Shown here: positions 21,836-31,648 of the stretch, piece after piece | Layout of the letters: each line of letters begins with the position of its first letter | Position numbering within the stretch: position 1 is the stretch's first letter | Source: Streptococcus sp. M334 | GTDB taxonomy: Bacteria; Bacillota; Bacilli; Lactobacillales; Streptococcaceae | Assembly: GCF_000187745.1 (NCBI RefSeq) | Contig: NZ_GL732486.1 | Span: forward strand, 611,429 to 675,428 | DNA: 64,000 nucleotides | Direction of reading: 5' to 3' | Notes under the pieces: model-generated | Told to the model about the DNA's origin: nothing | Database searches by the model: none | The model's input: the letters and a program-made list of their open reading frames with translations, nothing else | Program-made: the position numbers and the translations under genes

Positions 21836-23726
21836 CGTTTTCATCGCTTTCATTGTCATCAGCTACTGCCTGATTTTTTTGCTTATTCTTTGTCAGATAA
21901 AATGCTTTTTTCAATGTTTCTAGAGTTTCAGCTTCATCATAAGAACCACGTACATAATCTTCCAAAAGCGGTTTGAGATAATCAAACCAGAGTAATTCAT
22001 AGTCAAAATCTACATCCTTCAAGTTAAGGAAATAACTTGGCCCGATATGGTAATGACTGTTTAATTCCTGAACATTTTCAATAGCAGCATTCAAGTTCCT
22101 TAATCGAATTTTAGCTTCTTTTGCATCCTCACCTAGTTCTTCATCTAGAATGTGAAGTCGACTTTCAGCCGTAACTTCAACAAAGCGGAAACGACGACGC
22201 ATAGCAAAATCAAAGGTATCAACAGATCTGTCTATATCATTCATGGTTCCGATGATGTAGACATTCTCAGGGATATACAATTTCTCATCAGTCTCATGTA
22301 AATTAGCATACTGAGTAGAAACACTCCCCTTTTCACCACGATAACCAGGGTCGATAGAGAAAAAGAGTTCCCCAAAAATCTTAGAAATCTCCCCACGGTT
22401 GATTTCATCAATGATGAAGACGAATTTCTTGTCTGTGTCAATTGTTGGAGATACATAATCACACAATCCATAACTTTCTTTCATGTGATCCAAAACAATT
22501 TTGTGGTAAGTTTGGTACTTTAGATGAGTCTCCTCGCCCTTGTATAAAAGATATACTTTTTCTTTAGTGGCAACAGGAGAATCAAACTTCACATTCCCTT
22601 GGCTATTTAAACTAGCTGGGACTGAACTACGAGGAAACAAATATTGTCCCTGTTTCTCATTGATAGCATCCGTTAGTTTAGTCCAAGCTTCATCAAAATT
22701 ATCTTGGCCTCCAGTTTTCTTAGCGTCTCTAGCTTTCTGACAAAACTTCTTAAAGATGCCATCTACTAGTTTAAACTCAATGGTACCATCTCCATTAGAT
22801 ACTGGTCTCAATCCCTCTACAAAATCCGTATAGTCATAAGATGGATGAAACTGTACAAAGCCGATTTGATCTTTATTACTATTTGTTAACTCTTTGGCTA
22901 TATCTTTGGCTAAGCGTGTTTTTCCCGTACCTGGTGCCCCACGGAGGATAAGGTTTGGAGACTTTAATAGAGATTGAGTTAATTGATGACGAAAATTGTT
23001 TGATGAATCCATTGTACTATTGTCTTCCTTATCTTCCATAAAAAGCTTAGAATACTCAAAAAGCATAGTTCCTAATTTCGATGGCTCCAACTCAGGATAA
23101 GTTTTGGACACCAGTTCAATTATTTTATGATTTTGCAGATAAGGTCCACCTTGATTTGTCTGAGAAACAAAGTGGTTCCAAAATTCTTTCTGACTATTAA
23201 TATTTACACCAAAGAAAGGATCTCCCTCAGAATAGATACAAAGTAGTTTTGTCACCATAGCAGAACGACCAATAAATTCATTTGTTGATCTTTTCATATC
23301 AAAAATAGGATTTTCAAAGTTAAAACGAATACCTTCTTTGATAATTTCATACAAATCTGATTTTAATTTTGAAAATCGCTGATCCAACTCTGAAATCTCA
23401 TTATTAGCTTGATCTTTATATTTGTTTGTTTTTTTATTCCAATAAATACCAAATTTTGAAGCTGAGCCACCAGAAATTCCAAGAAATAGATTTTTGTATT
23501 TTCCTTTCTCAAGAGCGTAGCACAAAGACTTATTTTGCTGTCCCTTTCCTATTACATATTCATCGATTGACATTGTTAAAATCCTATCCAAAGGCCATTC
23601 CTGGAGAAACTCTTCTTTTAATTTATCATTAAACTTTTCACCAGCAGTTGCCTTATTTAATAACTCTTCTTTATTTTGACTACACCATTTATAAAAATCT
23701 TCTAAACTAACTTTTCTTTTCAGCAT
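21816..23726 (-). CDS. mcrB: McrB-family AAA+ GTPase of a modification-dependent restriction system
   Basis: 636 residues from ATG 23726, chosen because AAAGGAG lies 8 bases upstream; longer in-frame extensions lack an RBS. The N-terminal ~270 residues are a target-recognition or specificity part with no motif I recognise. The AAA+ domain has Walker A GAPGTGKTRLAKDIA (~260-275), the McrB-typical HPSYDYTDFVEGLRP, the Walker B/NxxD-like region IIDEINRGEISK and the sensor IIGTMNDIDRSVD with RRRFRF. It overlaps mcrC by 20 bases. With mcrC frameshifted the system may be inactive. Confidence 0.88.
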   Translation of the reverse strand: MLKRKVSLEDFYKWCSQNKEELLNKATAGEKFNDKLKEEFLQEWPLDRILTMSIDEYVIGKGQQNKSLCYALEKGKYKNLFLGISGGSASKFGIYWNKKTNKYKDQANNEISELDQRFSKLKSDLYEIIKEGIRFNFENPIFDMKRSTNEFIGRSAMVTKLLCIYSEGDPFFGVNINSQKEFWNHFVSQTNQGGPYLQNHKIIELVSKTYPELEPSKLGTMLFEYSKLFMEDKEDNSTMDSSNNFRHQLTQSLLKSPNLILRGAPGTGKTRLAKDIAKELTNSNKDQIGFVQFHPSYDYTDFVEGLRPVSNGDGTIEFKLVDGIFKKFCQKARDAKKTGGQDNFDEAWTKLTDAINEKQGQYLFPRSSVPASLNSQGNVKFDSPVATKEKVYLLYKGEETHLKYQTYHKIVLDHMKESYGLCDYVSPTIDTDKKFVFIIDEINRGEISKIFGELFFSIDPGYRGEKGSVSTQYANLHETDEKLYIPENVYIIGTMNDIDRSVDTFDFAMRRRFRFVEVTAESRLHILDEELGEDAKEAKIRLRNLNAAIENVQELNSHYHIGPSYFLNLKDVDFDYELLWFDYLKPLLEDYVRGSYDEAETLETLKKAFYLTKNKQKNQAVADDNESDENDDAYNR

Positions 23727-23877
23727 AAATCGTACTCCTTTTATAATAATGTTCGAATAAAAAACTATATATTTCATATATAGAATATCATATCCTATAG
23801 AAAAAGAAAAGAATTTCTAAAGAAAAAGCCTAGTGTAGAGAGCTTTATTACTTCATAACACTAGACTTCTTTTTATC

Positions 23878-24657
23878 TTAATAATACTCACCCTGACGGT
23901 AGTCCCATGAGTTAAAGGTATCTGACAGGTGCATCATGATTTTATCAATGTCAAGCCCTTTGCGGATAACTACTGGAGCTGGTGAAGTTGAGCGTGCTCC
24001 TCCTTGTTCCGGGATGAGTTTGCCGTCTTTATCAACCATAGACACCATCACGCCTTGCTCGTAGCGAGTTTCAATCGTTTTGTCGGGCTGGATAGATGCC
24101 ACATAGTCGTCTGCTTCAATGACAAGGTCAACTGCTCCTTCGATGCGTTCTCCGATACCTTCTACCTTACCACGGTTTCCTTTTCCAGATGGGTTTGCAG
24201 ATGAGGCATAGACCATCTTGCCTTCTTCCCAAAGTTTGGCAGCTAATTGTTCACCAGCCTTACCAAACTTGATGACAAAACAGCTAGTACCACGAACGTC
24301 AGTCATCAGTTCTTCACGGCCATCACCGTATGCTTTTAGTTTTTCAAAAGCTTCTGGTTTCCATGGAAGGATACAACCAAGAAGAATATCTTCGTCCCAA
24401 TGTTTTTGGTAAAAGGCTTCAATTTCTGGGTTGAGTTGTGCTAAAGCACGGAGCTCATCCATGCTACCACAGAGAACGACACCTGGTTTGTTACGATTGC
24501 GTTCTTTAGCTGCGAACTTGCGCTCAAGTCCTGCCTTGTCGCTAGTCATGATAATGTAACCAACTTTAGTAGGGCAAACGATACAACCGCCCTCACCTTT
24601 TAAAATGTCATAGCCTTCTTGTGAAAGTGTTCCGTTCCATTGAATGTGTTTTGTCAT
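23878..24657 (-). CDS. Sua5/YciO/YrdC/YwlC-family protein
   Basis: 259 residues from ATG 24657, preceded by AAGGAAATAGAACT. An upstream in-frame ATG at 24726 lies inside leuD and lacks an RBS. The YrdC fold is visible in GGCIVCPTKVGYIIM, the Lys/Arg-rich KAAKERNRNKPG-like segment and SSANPSGKGNRG. Canonical Sua5/TsaC makes threonylcarbamoyl-adenylate for t6A tRNA modification. This divergent member may not, and a canonical copy should exist elsewhere. It follows leuD by 25 bases and may be co-transcribed with the leu genes. Confidence 0.8.
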   Translation of the reverse strand: MTKHIQWNGTLSQEGYDILKGEGGCIVCPTKVGYIIMTSDKAGLERKFAAKERNRNKPGVVLCGSMDELRALAQLNPEIEAFYQKHWDEDILLGCILPWKPEAFEKLKAYGDGREELMTDVRGTSCFVIKFGKAGEQLAAKLWEEGKMVYASSANPSGKGNRGKVEGIGERIEGAVDLVIEADDYVASIQPDKTIETRYEQGVMVSMVDKDGKLIPEQGGARSTSPAPVVIRKGLDIDKIMMHLSDTFNSWDYRQGEYY

Positions 24658-24682
24658 AGTTCTATTTCCTTTTCTATTTTTT

Positions 24683-25276
24683 CTAATCCTGCCAGTAGGC
24701 TGGTCGTTGTTTTTCATAGGCAGCAATCAAGTCTTCATACTGCAAGGTAATTCCGATATCATCCAAACCATTTAAGAGTTTGTGTTTCCATTCGCTATCT
24801 ATTTCGAAAGTGAATTCTCCAACTGGTGAGATGATTTTTTGTTGTTCCAAGTCCACAGTTACCTGGTCACTTGGTTTAAGCTGGGCTAGTTTCTCTCTAA
24901 CCTCTCTGGGCTGAACAATAGGTAACATGCTATTATTGAGTTCATTATTGTAATGAATGTCACCGAAAGACCCTGCAATCACAACCTTAAAACCATAGTC
25001 TGCTAGAGCCCAAGCTGCGTGTTCTCTCGAAGAACCTGCCCCAAAGTTATTCCCTGAGATGAGGATAGTTGCTTTACGGTATTCAGGTCTGTTAAAGACA
25101 AAGTCTGGATCCTCAGTATACTTGTCATCCAAATAACGCCAAGCATACATGAGGTACTTACCAAAGCCTTTTTTATCAATTAACTTGAGAAACTGCTTGG
25201 GTAGAATTTGATCGGTATCGATGTTATCATTCATGAGAGGAACAGTCGTTCCCGTATAAACTGTAAATTTCTCCAT
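24683..25276 (-). CDS. leuD: 3-isopropylmalate dehydratase small subunit
   Basis: LeuD, 197 residues, partner of LeuC in isomerising 2-isopropylmalate to 3-isopropylmalate in leucine synthesis. The swivelling-domain motifs [15 protein letters not shown] (~17-31) and [17 protein letters not shown] (~75-91) are intact. It follows leuC by 9 bases. Confidence 0.97.
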   Translation of the reverse strand: MEKFTVYTGTTVPLMNDNIDTDQILPKQFLKLIDKKGFGKYLMYAWRYLDDKYTEDPDFVFNRPEYRKATILISGNNFGAGSSREHAAWALADYGFKVVIAGSFGDIHYNNELNNSMLPIVQPREVREKLAQLKPSDQVTVDLEQQKIISPVGEFTFEIDSEWKHKLLNGLDDIGITLQYEDLIAAYEKQRPAYWQD

Positions 25277-25285
25277 ATCCTCTCC

Positions 25286-26668
25286 TTACTGAGCTTCTGG
25301 CATTTGTCGAACATCTACAAAGCGCCCTGCAATAGCTGCTGCTGCTGCCATGGCTGGACTGCAGAGGTGGGTCTTAGCACCAAAGCCCTGTCTGTCTTCA
25401 AAGTTGCGGTTGCTGGTTGAAGCGCAATGGACACCATCAGGAACCTTGTCCGGATTCATTCCTAGGCACATAGAACAACCTGGGTCTCTCCACTCAAAGC
25501 CAGCATCTATGAAAACCTTATCCAAACCCAACTTCTCCGCAGCTCGTTTGACAGGACGAGAGCCCGGAACCACGATAGCCGTTAGATTGGGGGCTATTTT
25601 CTTTCCTTTGACAAATCGCGCAGCCAGTTGCAAGTCGCTGAGACGAGCATTTGTACAAGAGCCGATAAAGATATAACCTAGTTCAATATCAGCTGGCTTT
25701 TGACCTGGTTCCAAATCCATATAATTGTAGGCTCGTTCATCATTCATATCCTTAATTTCTGGGAAACTACTGTCAAAGTCAACCCCCATAGCAGGGTTGG
25801 TTCCCCAGGTCACCATAGGAGCCAAGTCTGAGACATCCATCTGGATAACCTTATCGTAAACAGCATTATCATCACTGACAATTGTTTTCCAATCCGCCAC
25901 AGCCTCTTCAAAGTCCTCTGGAACACATTCTCGTCCCTTGAGATAGTCATAAGTCGTCTGATCTGGGTTCATGATTCCCATCTTGGATCCAAACTCGATG
26001 GACATATTGCAAATGGTCATTCGCTCTTCCATGCTCAGTGCATCAATTGCCTGTCCACGATATTCCACCACGTAGCCAACACCACAAGCAACGCCGTACT
26101 TGGCAATCAAGGCTAAAATGAAATCCTTAGAATAAACTCCTTTTTGGGGAACACCAGTGAATTCCACCAGCATTTTCTTGGGTTTAACCTGCCAGAGGGT
26201 CTGGGTCGCAAAGACATGTTCGACCTCACTGGTCCCAATTCCAAAAGCGATCGCTCCGAAAGCCCCGTGGGTTGCTGTATGGCTATCCCCACAGACGATA
26301 AATTTCCCTGGTTGGGTTCGTCCTGTCTCTGGACCCACCATGTGAACGATCCCCTGTTTTTCAGAACCGTGGGCCGCATGTTCAATCCCAAACTCCTCAA
26401 CATTTTCAGCCAGCTTATCAATTTGAGCCTTAGAAATCACATCTCGAATATCGTAGATATTGACTGTCGGGACATTGTGGTCAAAGGTTCCAAATGTCAA
26501 GTCTGGTCGTCTCAATCTGCGTCCTGCATCTCGTAATCCTTGAAAAGCCTGAGGACTGGTCACTTCATGAATATAGTGCTGATCCACATACATGAGTTGG
26601 GGCTGCCCCTCTTCTCCTGTGATGACATGACGGTCCCATAATTTATCAAAAATCGATTTTCCTGCCAT
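25286..26668 (-). CDS. leuC: 3-isopropylmalate dehydratase large subunit
   Basis: LeuC, 460 residues, aconitase family with a [4Fe-4S] cluster. The cluster cysteines are seen in [10 protein letters not shown] (~337-346) and [11 protein letters not shown] (~397-407). The [19 protein letters not shown] region is intact. It acts with LeuD. Gene order leuA-leuB-DUF1294-leuC-leuD places it in the leader-controlled operon. Confidence 0.97.
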   Translation of the reverse strand: MAGKSIFDKLWDRHVITGEEGQPQLMYVDQHYIHEVTSPQAFQGLRDAGRRLRRPDLTFGTFDHNVPTVNIYDIRDVISKAQIDKLAENVEEFGIEHAAHGSEKQGIVHMVGPETGRTQPGKFIVCGDSHTATHGAFGAIAFGIGTSEVEHVFATQTLWQVKPKKMLVEFTGVPQKGVYSKDFILALIAKYGVACGVGYVVEYRGQAIDALSMEERMTICNMSIEFGSKMGIMNPDQTTYDYLKGRECVPEDFEEAVADWKTIVSDDNAVYDKVIQMDVSDLAPMVTWGTNPAMGVDFDSSFPEIKDMNDERAYNYMDLEPGQKPADIELGYIFIGSCTNARLSDLQLAARFVKGKKIAPNLTAIVVPGSRPVKRAAEKLGLDKVFIDAGFEWRDPGCSMCLGMNPDKVPDGVHCASTSNRNFEDRQGFGAKTHLCSPAMAAAAAIAGRFVDVRQMPEAQ

Positions 26669-26671
26669 CCA

Positions 26672-26941
26672 TTATCTCCAAATAAAATATAAGGCTACTA
26701 GTGTGGACACCATTCCGAGAAACCAAACTGTTTTAAAATACCATTTTCGAGTCTTGTGGTGAAAGATGATTCCTGCTAACCAGGCCCCAAAACCACCACA
26801 AGTAAAAGCTAAAATAAGTAAGATTTTCTCAGGGATGCGCCAAGCTCTTCTCCTCGCCTTGGATTTGTCAATACTATAAATCAAGAAAACCATGACATTC
26901 CAAATCAAAAGGACTAGAGTAATTTTTTCGTCTAACTTCAT
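26672..26941 (-). CDS. DUF1294-family small membrane protein inside the leu operon
   Basis: 89 residues with three hydrophobic segments and the conserved DUF1294 features: DKSKARRRAWRIPEKILL (~25-42) followed by GGFGAWLAGIIFHHKTRK (~50-67). Its start overlaps the leuB stop by 4 bases and its stop lies 3 bases from leuC, so it is translated as part of the leucine operon. The function of DUF1294 is not known; a role in leucine metabolism would be speculation from position alone. Confidence 0.85.
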   Translation of the reverse strand: MKLDEKITLVLLIWNVMVFLIYSIDKSKARRRAWRIPEKILLILAFTCGGFGAWLAGIIFHHKTRKWYFKTVWFLGMVSTLVALYFIWR

Positions 26942-27975
26942 AACCTTGCAATAATAGCTTCCGTCATTTCCTTGGTCGAAGCCTGTCCACCTATATCTCT
27001 TGTTAAAATGCCAGCCGCTAAACTTGCCTCAACAGCACGCTCGATACGTTCCGCATCCTCATAACGTCCAAAACTGTCTCTCAACATCATGGCAACTGAT
27101 AAAATCATGGAAATAGGATTGGCAATTCCTTGACCTGCAATATCAGGAGCTGAACCGTGAATGGGCTCATAGAGACTTGGTCCATTTTCAGAATGACTGG
27201 CTGATGGCATAACTCCAAGTGTGCCTGATAGAACGCTTGATTCATCAGATAGAATATCTCCAAAAAGATTTTCCGTCACGATGACATCGAATTTAGCAGG
27301 ATTGGTAATCATGAGCATGGCAGCTGAATCTACCAGCTGGTGCTCCAAGGTTACATCTGGGAAATCCTGTGCGACTTCCTCAGCTACTCTGCGCCAGAGT
27401 TTTGATGTTGCCAATACGTTTTGCTTATCGATACTGGTAAGCATTTTTCTCCGACTTCTTGCGATTTCAAAGGCTTTACGAATAATCCGCTCCATTTCCT
27501 CATAGCTATAGTCGTTGATATCACGCGCTTTTCGCTCTTCAAGGATATGGTCCCCAAAGTAGATACCTCCTGTCAACTCACGCACCACAACAAAGTCTAC
27601 ACCAGCAATTCGTTCAGGTTTGAGTGGTGACAAATGCTTGAGACTGTCAAAGATTTTTACAGGGCGAATATTAGCGTAAAGATTGAGTTCCTTGCGGAGA
27701 GCCAGCAAGCCTTGTTCAGGCCGAACCGCTGCTCCATCATACTGAGGACTACCGATAGCCGCTAGAAGAATGGCATCTGCTTCACGACATACCTTGAGGG
27801 TTTCATCAGGTAAGGGATGCCCTGCAGCATCAATACCTGCACCTCCAAAAGGTCGTCTGTCTATTTCATAGACAAAGCCTGTTTTTTCAGCTAGAGCTTC
27901 CAGAATCTCTAAACCAGCCTCCATGATTTCTGGGCCAATTCCGTCCCCTGCTAGAGCAACTATTTTCTTTGTCAT
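26938..27975 (-). CDS. leuB: 3-isopropylmalate dehydrogenase
   Basis: LeuB, 345 residues. NAD-dependent oxidative decarboxylation of 3-isopropylmalate. The start GDGIGPEIM (~10-18), the substrate-binding RELTGGIYFG (~133-142) and the metal/NAD site region NLFGDILSDESSVLSGTLGVMPSAS (in two parts, ~236-260) are all present. It lies 11 bases after leuA. Confidence 0.97.
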   Translation of the reverse strand: MTKKIVALAGDGIGPEIMEAGLEILEALAEKTGFVYEIDRRPFGGAGIDAAGHPLPDETLKVCREADAILLAAIGSPQYDGAAVRPEQGLLALRKELNLYANIRPVKIFDSLKHLSPLKPERIAGVDFVVVRELTGGIYFGDHILEERKARDINDYSYEEMERIIRKAFEIARSRRKMLTSIDKQNVLATSKLWRRVAEEVAQDFPDVTLEHQLVDSAAMLMITNPAKFDVIVTENLFGDILSDESSVLSGTLGVMPSASHSENGPSLYEPIHGSAPDIAGQGIANPISMILSVAMMLRDSFGRYEDAERIERAVEASLAAGILTRDIGGQASTKEMTEAIIARL

Positions 27976-27986
27976 AGCGTCCTCCT

Positions 27987-29549
27987 TTACACACTTGGCA
28001 TGTCACGATAGGAAACACTGCGTCCCATCTCACCAGCATTCTCTTTTTGAACAAAGGTATTGGCATTGATATAGGCAATAGCAGAAGCCTTCAACACATC
28101 GAAATCCAGACCTGCTGCATTAAAGATGGTTTCTGTATCTCTATTTTCAACAGTGACCAAAACCCGAGCTTGGGCATCAATTCCATCCGTCACAGCGTCA
28201 ATAGTGTAAGACACCAAGCGAACGGACTGATTGAAGAATTTGTCGATAGCATTAAAAATAGCTTCAACAGAACCTTGCCCTGTCGCATTAAATTCGACTT
28301 TTTCACCATCCATATTGGCTAGACTTACGATTGCTTCAATGTCATTATCTGCATGAGTTTGCAGTTGTAAATCATCAAAATGGAAGCCTTCTGGATTTTC
28401 AACCATGGTTCCAGCTACCAGCGCACGAATATCTGCATCTGTGATTTCTTGTTTCTTATCTGCCAGAGCCTTGAACTTAGCGAAGAGTGGTTTGATGTCC
28501 TCTTCTGTAAAATCTAGGGCCAATTCTCTTAGTTTTTCAACAAAGGCATGGCGACCAGACAATTTTCCAAGCGGAAGACTGTTACTCTTGACACCAACTA
28601 ATTCAGGGGTGATAATCTCATAAGTAAGAGGATTTTTAAGGACTCCGTCTTGGTGAATACCAGATTCGTGAGAGAAGGCATTGCCACCAACCACTGCCTT
28701 GTTTTTAGGAACTGGAATTCCTGAAAAGCGAGAAACCATTTCTGATGTATTGATGGTTTCATTTAAAACAATACTAGTTTCTGCTTGATAATAATCTTGG
28801 CGAATATTGAGCCCCACTGCAATTTCTTCCAAAGCAGCATTTCCAGCTCTCTCACCAATACCGTTGATAGTCCCTTCAACACGTCCTGCACCATTCTTGA
28901 CAGCAGCAAGGCTATTAGCTACTGCCATTCCGAGGTCATCATGACAGTGAGGCGAATAGATAATCTGACGATCCGTCTTGACATTTTCAATCAAGTATTT
29001 GAAGATAGCGCCGTACTCTTCTGGAGTGGTAAATCCTACCGTGTCAGGGATATTGATATAAGACGCACCTGCATCAACCGCTGTTTGAACAACTTGCAAG
29101 AGGAAATCCAACTCTGTTCTGGTTGCATCCTCAGGAGAGAATTCGACAATCTCAAACTTAGAACGGGCATAGGAAACATGCTCCTTAATAGCTTCTAAAA
29201 TCTCTTTCTTACTCTTATTGAGCTTATACTTTCGGTGTATCGGACTGGTAGCGATAAAGACGTGAACCTGTGGATATTTGGCATCCTTGAGGGCTTCGTA
29301 ACAAGCATCAATATCAGACTTGACAGAGCGTGCCAAACCAGTCACCGCTGTTTTTTTCAAGACCTTGGCGATCTCCTGAACTGCTGTGAATGAATCAGGA
29401 CTCGCAGCTGGAAAACCAGCTTCAATGGCTGAAATACCCCATTTCTCAAGCTGTCTTGCAATGGCAATTTTTTCCTTGATTGAAAAATTAACACCAGGTG
29501 TCTGTTCTCCATCCCGAAGGCTGGTATCTAGAAATTCAACTGTTCTCAT
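27987..29549 (-). CDS. leuA: 2-isopropylmalate synthase
   Basis: LeuA, 520 residues, first committed enzyme of leucine synthesis (acetyl-CoA plus 2-oxoisovalerate). The N-terminal HMGL-like barrel has FLDTSLRDGEQTPGVNF (~5-21) and the metal His pair in SPHCHDDLGMAVANS (~199-213). The C-terminal regulatory LeuA dimer domain (about 390-505) should give leucine feedback inhibition. It is the first structural gene after the leader attenuator. Confidence 0.97.
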   Translation of the reverse strand: MRTVEFLDTSLRDGEQTPGVNFSIKEKIAIARQLEKWGISAIEAGFPAASPDSFTAVQEIAKVLKKTAVTGLARSVKSDIDACYEALKDAKYPQVHVFIATSPIHRKYKLNKSKKEILEAIKEHVSYARSKFEIVEFSPEDATRTELDFLLQVVQTAVDAGASYINIPDTVGFTTPEEYGAIFKYLIENVKTDRQIIYSPHCHDDLGMAVANSLAAVKNGAGRVEGTINGIGERAGNAALEEIAVGLNIRQDYYQAETSIVLNETINTSEMVSRFSGIPVPKNKAVVGGNAFSHESGIHQDGVLKNPLTYEIITPELVGVKSNSLPLGKLSGRHAFVEKLRELALDFTEEDIKPLFAKFKALADKKQEITDADIRALVAGTMVENPEGFHFDDLQLQTHADNDIEAIVSLANMDGEKVEFNATGQGSVEAIFNAIDKFFNQSVRLVSYTIDAVTDGIDAQARVLVTVENRDTETIFNAAGLDFDVLKASAIAYINANTFVQKENAGEMGRSVSYRDMPSV

Positions 29550-29577
29550 AAGATTTCCCCTTTTCCAAATATGGTTT

Positions 29578-29632
29578 TAAAAAAACATCTCGCTTAGAAG
29601 TCCAAGCGAGATGTTGATTTACTCCCGCTTGG
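29578..29632 (-). terminator. leu operon attenuator (terminator and competing antiterminator)
   Basis: On the RNA strand, AACATCTCGCTT (29595-29584 complement pair) with AAGCGAGATGTT gives a 12-bp terminator (29584-29615) followed by a T run. Just upstream, CCAAGCGGGAG (29632-29622) can pair instead with ATCTCGCTTGG (29612-29602), the 5' arm of the terminator. The two folds exclude each other, as in classical leader-peptide attenuation. Confidence 0.8.
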
Positions 29633-29661
29633 TAAGCCAAACAGGACTAATGCTTTTTGCA

Positions 29662-29715
29662 CTAGCCCGAGTACCTCAACAACAAAGCAAATTGATTAAA
29701 CTTAGCTGTTTTCAT
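29662..29715 (-). CDS. leuL: leu operon leader peptide (17 aa, three Leu codons in a row)
   Basis: ATG at 29715, stop TAG at 29662, sequence MKTAKFNQFALLLRYSG. An RBS (GGAG) lies 10 bases upstream. Three consecutive TTG leucine codons precede the attenuator. Ribosome stalling at these codons when charged tRNA-Leu is low would favour the antiterminator. A CTAGTGC-GCATTAG hairpin lies between the peptide and the attenuator. Confidence 0.8.
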   Translation of the reverse strand: MKTAKFNQFALLLRYSG

Positions 29716-29751
29716 GTTTGACTTTCTCCTTCGTTTGATATCTTGTTTAGT

Positions 29752-29780
29752 ATTTTAGCATAGGCAAAAGCACTTGTCAA
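29752..29780 (-). promoter_or_regulatory. Promoter of the leu operon
   Basis: Minus strand TTGACA (29780-29775), 17-base spacer, TAAAAT (29757-29752) with an upstream TG (extended -10). It lies about 37 bases before the leader peptide start. Confidence 0.85.
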
Positions 29781-29852
29781 GAAAAAATCAAATATTTTCT
29801 GAAAATTTCTTCAGTATAGAATATTTAGCTAATTGAAAATCCTTGAAATATT

Positions 29853-30509
29853 TCATTTTTTAGAGGTTAAGTTCCAACTTTTTTCTATCAATTCCAGTAC
29901 CATTTCATCTGACAAAGTATCATCAAGGGGCACACTAATCCAGTAGCGTTTGTTCATATGAAAGGCTGGATAAATTCCCTTTTTTGAAAGCAGGTCCGCA
30001 ACTTGGTCATGCTTGAGGTTGACTGCTTCCACCTGTCCTTCTCTGCCCTTTTCCAACTTATCCCAAAAGATTTTCATCAAAACGGCATACCACTTTTGAT
30101 TGCCTTCATGTCTTAACACTGCCGTATCAGGTGATTTTTCCCACAGATACTCCAACTGATTACCATACTTTTCCTGAATCTGAGCCATGATACGCTTAGT
30201 CTGAGGACAGATAAAATCCTGTACCTCAAAACAAGCCTTCCGAATTTGGTAAAGAATCTCCAGACAAGCCTCACGGACATTTCCGACAAAACTTCCTCTG
30301 ATGCTTTCCATATGAACGTGAGGATAGAGGTCACCTGTTTCCTTATCAAAGACTTGAAAGCTCAAGTTTCCATCAACTACGGACACAGCCATGACAAAGT
30401 CACTCTGCAAAATCTGGCAACTATAGATCCAGACTCCACTATTTTCTACAAAACCATAAGCACGAGCCTTTTCTTGATTAAATTGATAGGATTTAAAAAT
30501 TTCAAACAT
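29853..30509 (-). CDS. MmcQ/YjbR-family DNA-binding-like protein
   Basis: 218 residues. The C-terminal ~100 residues have the YjbR/MmcQ (CyaY-like fold) pattern: KWYAVLMKI, VEAVNLKHDQVADLLSKKGIYPAFHMNKRYWISVPLDD, here given in parts (~139-200). The N-terminal ~95 residues are an extension seen in streptococcal members. Function is not established. It stands alone between the leu leader and cutC. Confidence 0.75.
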   Translation of the reverse strand: MFEIFKSYQFNQEKARAYGFVENSGVWIYSCQILQSDFVMAVSVVDGNLSFQVFDKETGDLYPHVHMESIRGSFVGNVREACLEILYQIRKACFEVQDFICPQTKRIMAQIQEKYGNQLEYLWEKSPDTAVLRHEGNQKWYAVLMKIFWDKLEKGREGQVEAVNLKHDQVADLLSKKGIYPAFHMNKRYWISVPLDDTLSDEMVLELIEKSWNLTSKK

Positions 30510-30552
30510 AAGTGAAAACTGCTACCCAAAGCTAGCAGTTCCTTTCTATTTT

Positions 30553-31185
30553 TTAAAAGACAACCTTGGTTCCGTGCAATTGTGTTACACCTAGCTGGTC
30601 AATAAAGGTTTGACGGTTGTCCAAGTCAATCCCTCCACCTGGTAGAATTTCAATCTTACCTTTGGCGTGCTCCAAAATTCTGTGATAGTGGGCAAAACGT
30701 TTTTCTAAGGAGTCACCAGATACACCAGCACGAGTTAGGATACGAGTGACTCCAGCTTGACTAAGCCAGTCAATAGCTTCTAACTGGTCTTCTTCGCTCA
30801 ATTCATCAAAGGCCATATGAAAGACAATTTCCATTCCTTTTGACGCAGCTATCAACTTCTCAAGATTAGGCTTATCCAACTTCTTATCAGCAGTTAAAGC
30901 ACCAAATACAACCCCTTGACTTCCAGCCTGAGCAGTCAAACGAATGTCTTCTAGCATAATGGCAATTTCGAGGTCATTATAGACAAAGTCGCCACCACGT
31001 GGACGAATCATGGTCATGATGGTCGTATCGTGGTTAGTTGCCAATTCAACTGCTGCCTTGGTCACTCCATAGCTGGGGGTTGTTCCTCCAACTGCAAGAT
31101 TGTCACAGAGTTCGATTCGACGAGCTCCAGCCTGCATCGCTTTTTCAAGCAAGGTCACATTTTCAGCACAAAATTCGTAAATCAT
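30553..31185 (-). CDS. cutC: Copper homeostasis protein CutC family
   Basis: CutC, 210 residues, TIM-barrel protein. Family features are ARRIELCDNLAVGGTTPS (~22-39), MIRPRGGDF (~59-67) and the C-terminal GIEILPGGGI-like loop (KIEILPGGGID). CutC has been linked to copper tolerance, but its biochemical role is debated. It is probably monocistronic. Confidence 0.92.
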   Translation of the reverse strand: MIYEFCAENVTLLEKAMQAGARRIELCDNLAVGGTTPSYGVTKAAVELATNHDTTIMTMIRPRGGDFVYNDLEIAIMLEDIRLTAQAGSQGVVFGALTADKKLDKPNLEKLIAASKGMEIVFHMAFDELSEEDQLEAIDWLSQAGVTRILTRAGVSGDSLEKRFAHYHRILEHAKGKIEILPGGGIDLDNRQTFIDQLGVTQLHGTKVVF

Positions 31186-31275
31186 TTGATTCTCCTTGAA
31201 GATTACTTTAAATTTATTATATCATATTATTGTGAATATGCTTTCAATTTTATCAAGGGAAACAGATACTATTTT

Positions 31276-31635
31276 TTATTCTTTGTCTGGAATGACCTTA
31301 AAGAGATAATAGGTGATAAAGATGGTCAAGGCTCCTAGACCGATTTTGACTAGTAAAAGAGGGGCAAAATAAATAGAAATTCCCATCAAAATGTAGATAG
31401 ATACGATAATTTTTTTCTTACGTTCACGCGCAATAGACTTAGTCTCACGAAAATCAGCTACATATGCTTGATAGAGCTTGGTATGATAAAGCCAGTCTTC
31501 GAAACGCTTGGAACTTCTGGAAAAACAAGCAATAGACAGCAAAAGAAAGGGAGTTGTAGGCAACAAGGGCAAGACAACCCCAACAATAGCCAAGGCCAGC
31601 GATAAAAAACCAATAATTAGATAAACAATACGCAT
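31276..31635 (-). CDS. DUF454/YbaN-family inner membrane protein
   Basis: 119 residues with three hydrophobic segments. The YbaN family signature is seen in [29 protein letters not shown] (~21-48). No function is known. A BOX element follows upstream of its start, on the side toward topA. Confidence 0.85.
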   Translation of the reverse strand: [119 protein letters not shown]

Positions 31636-31648
31636 AACTTCTCCTAGT

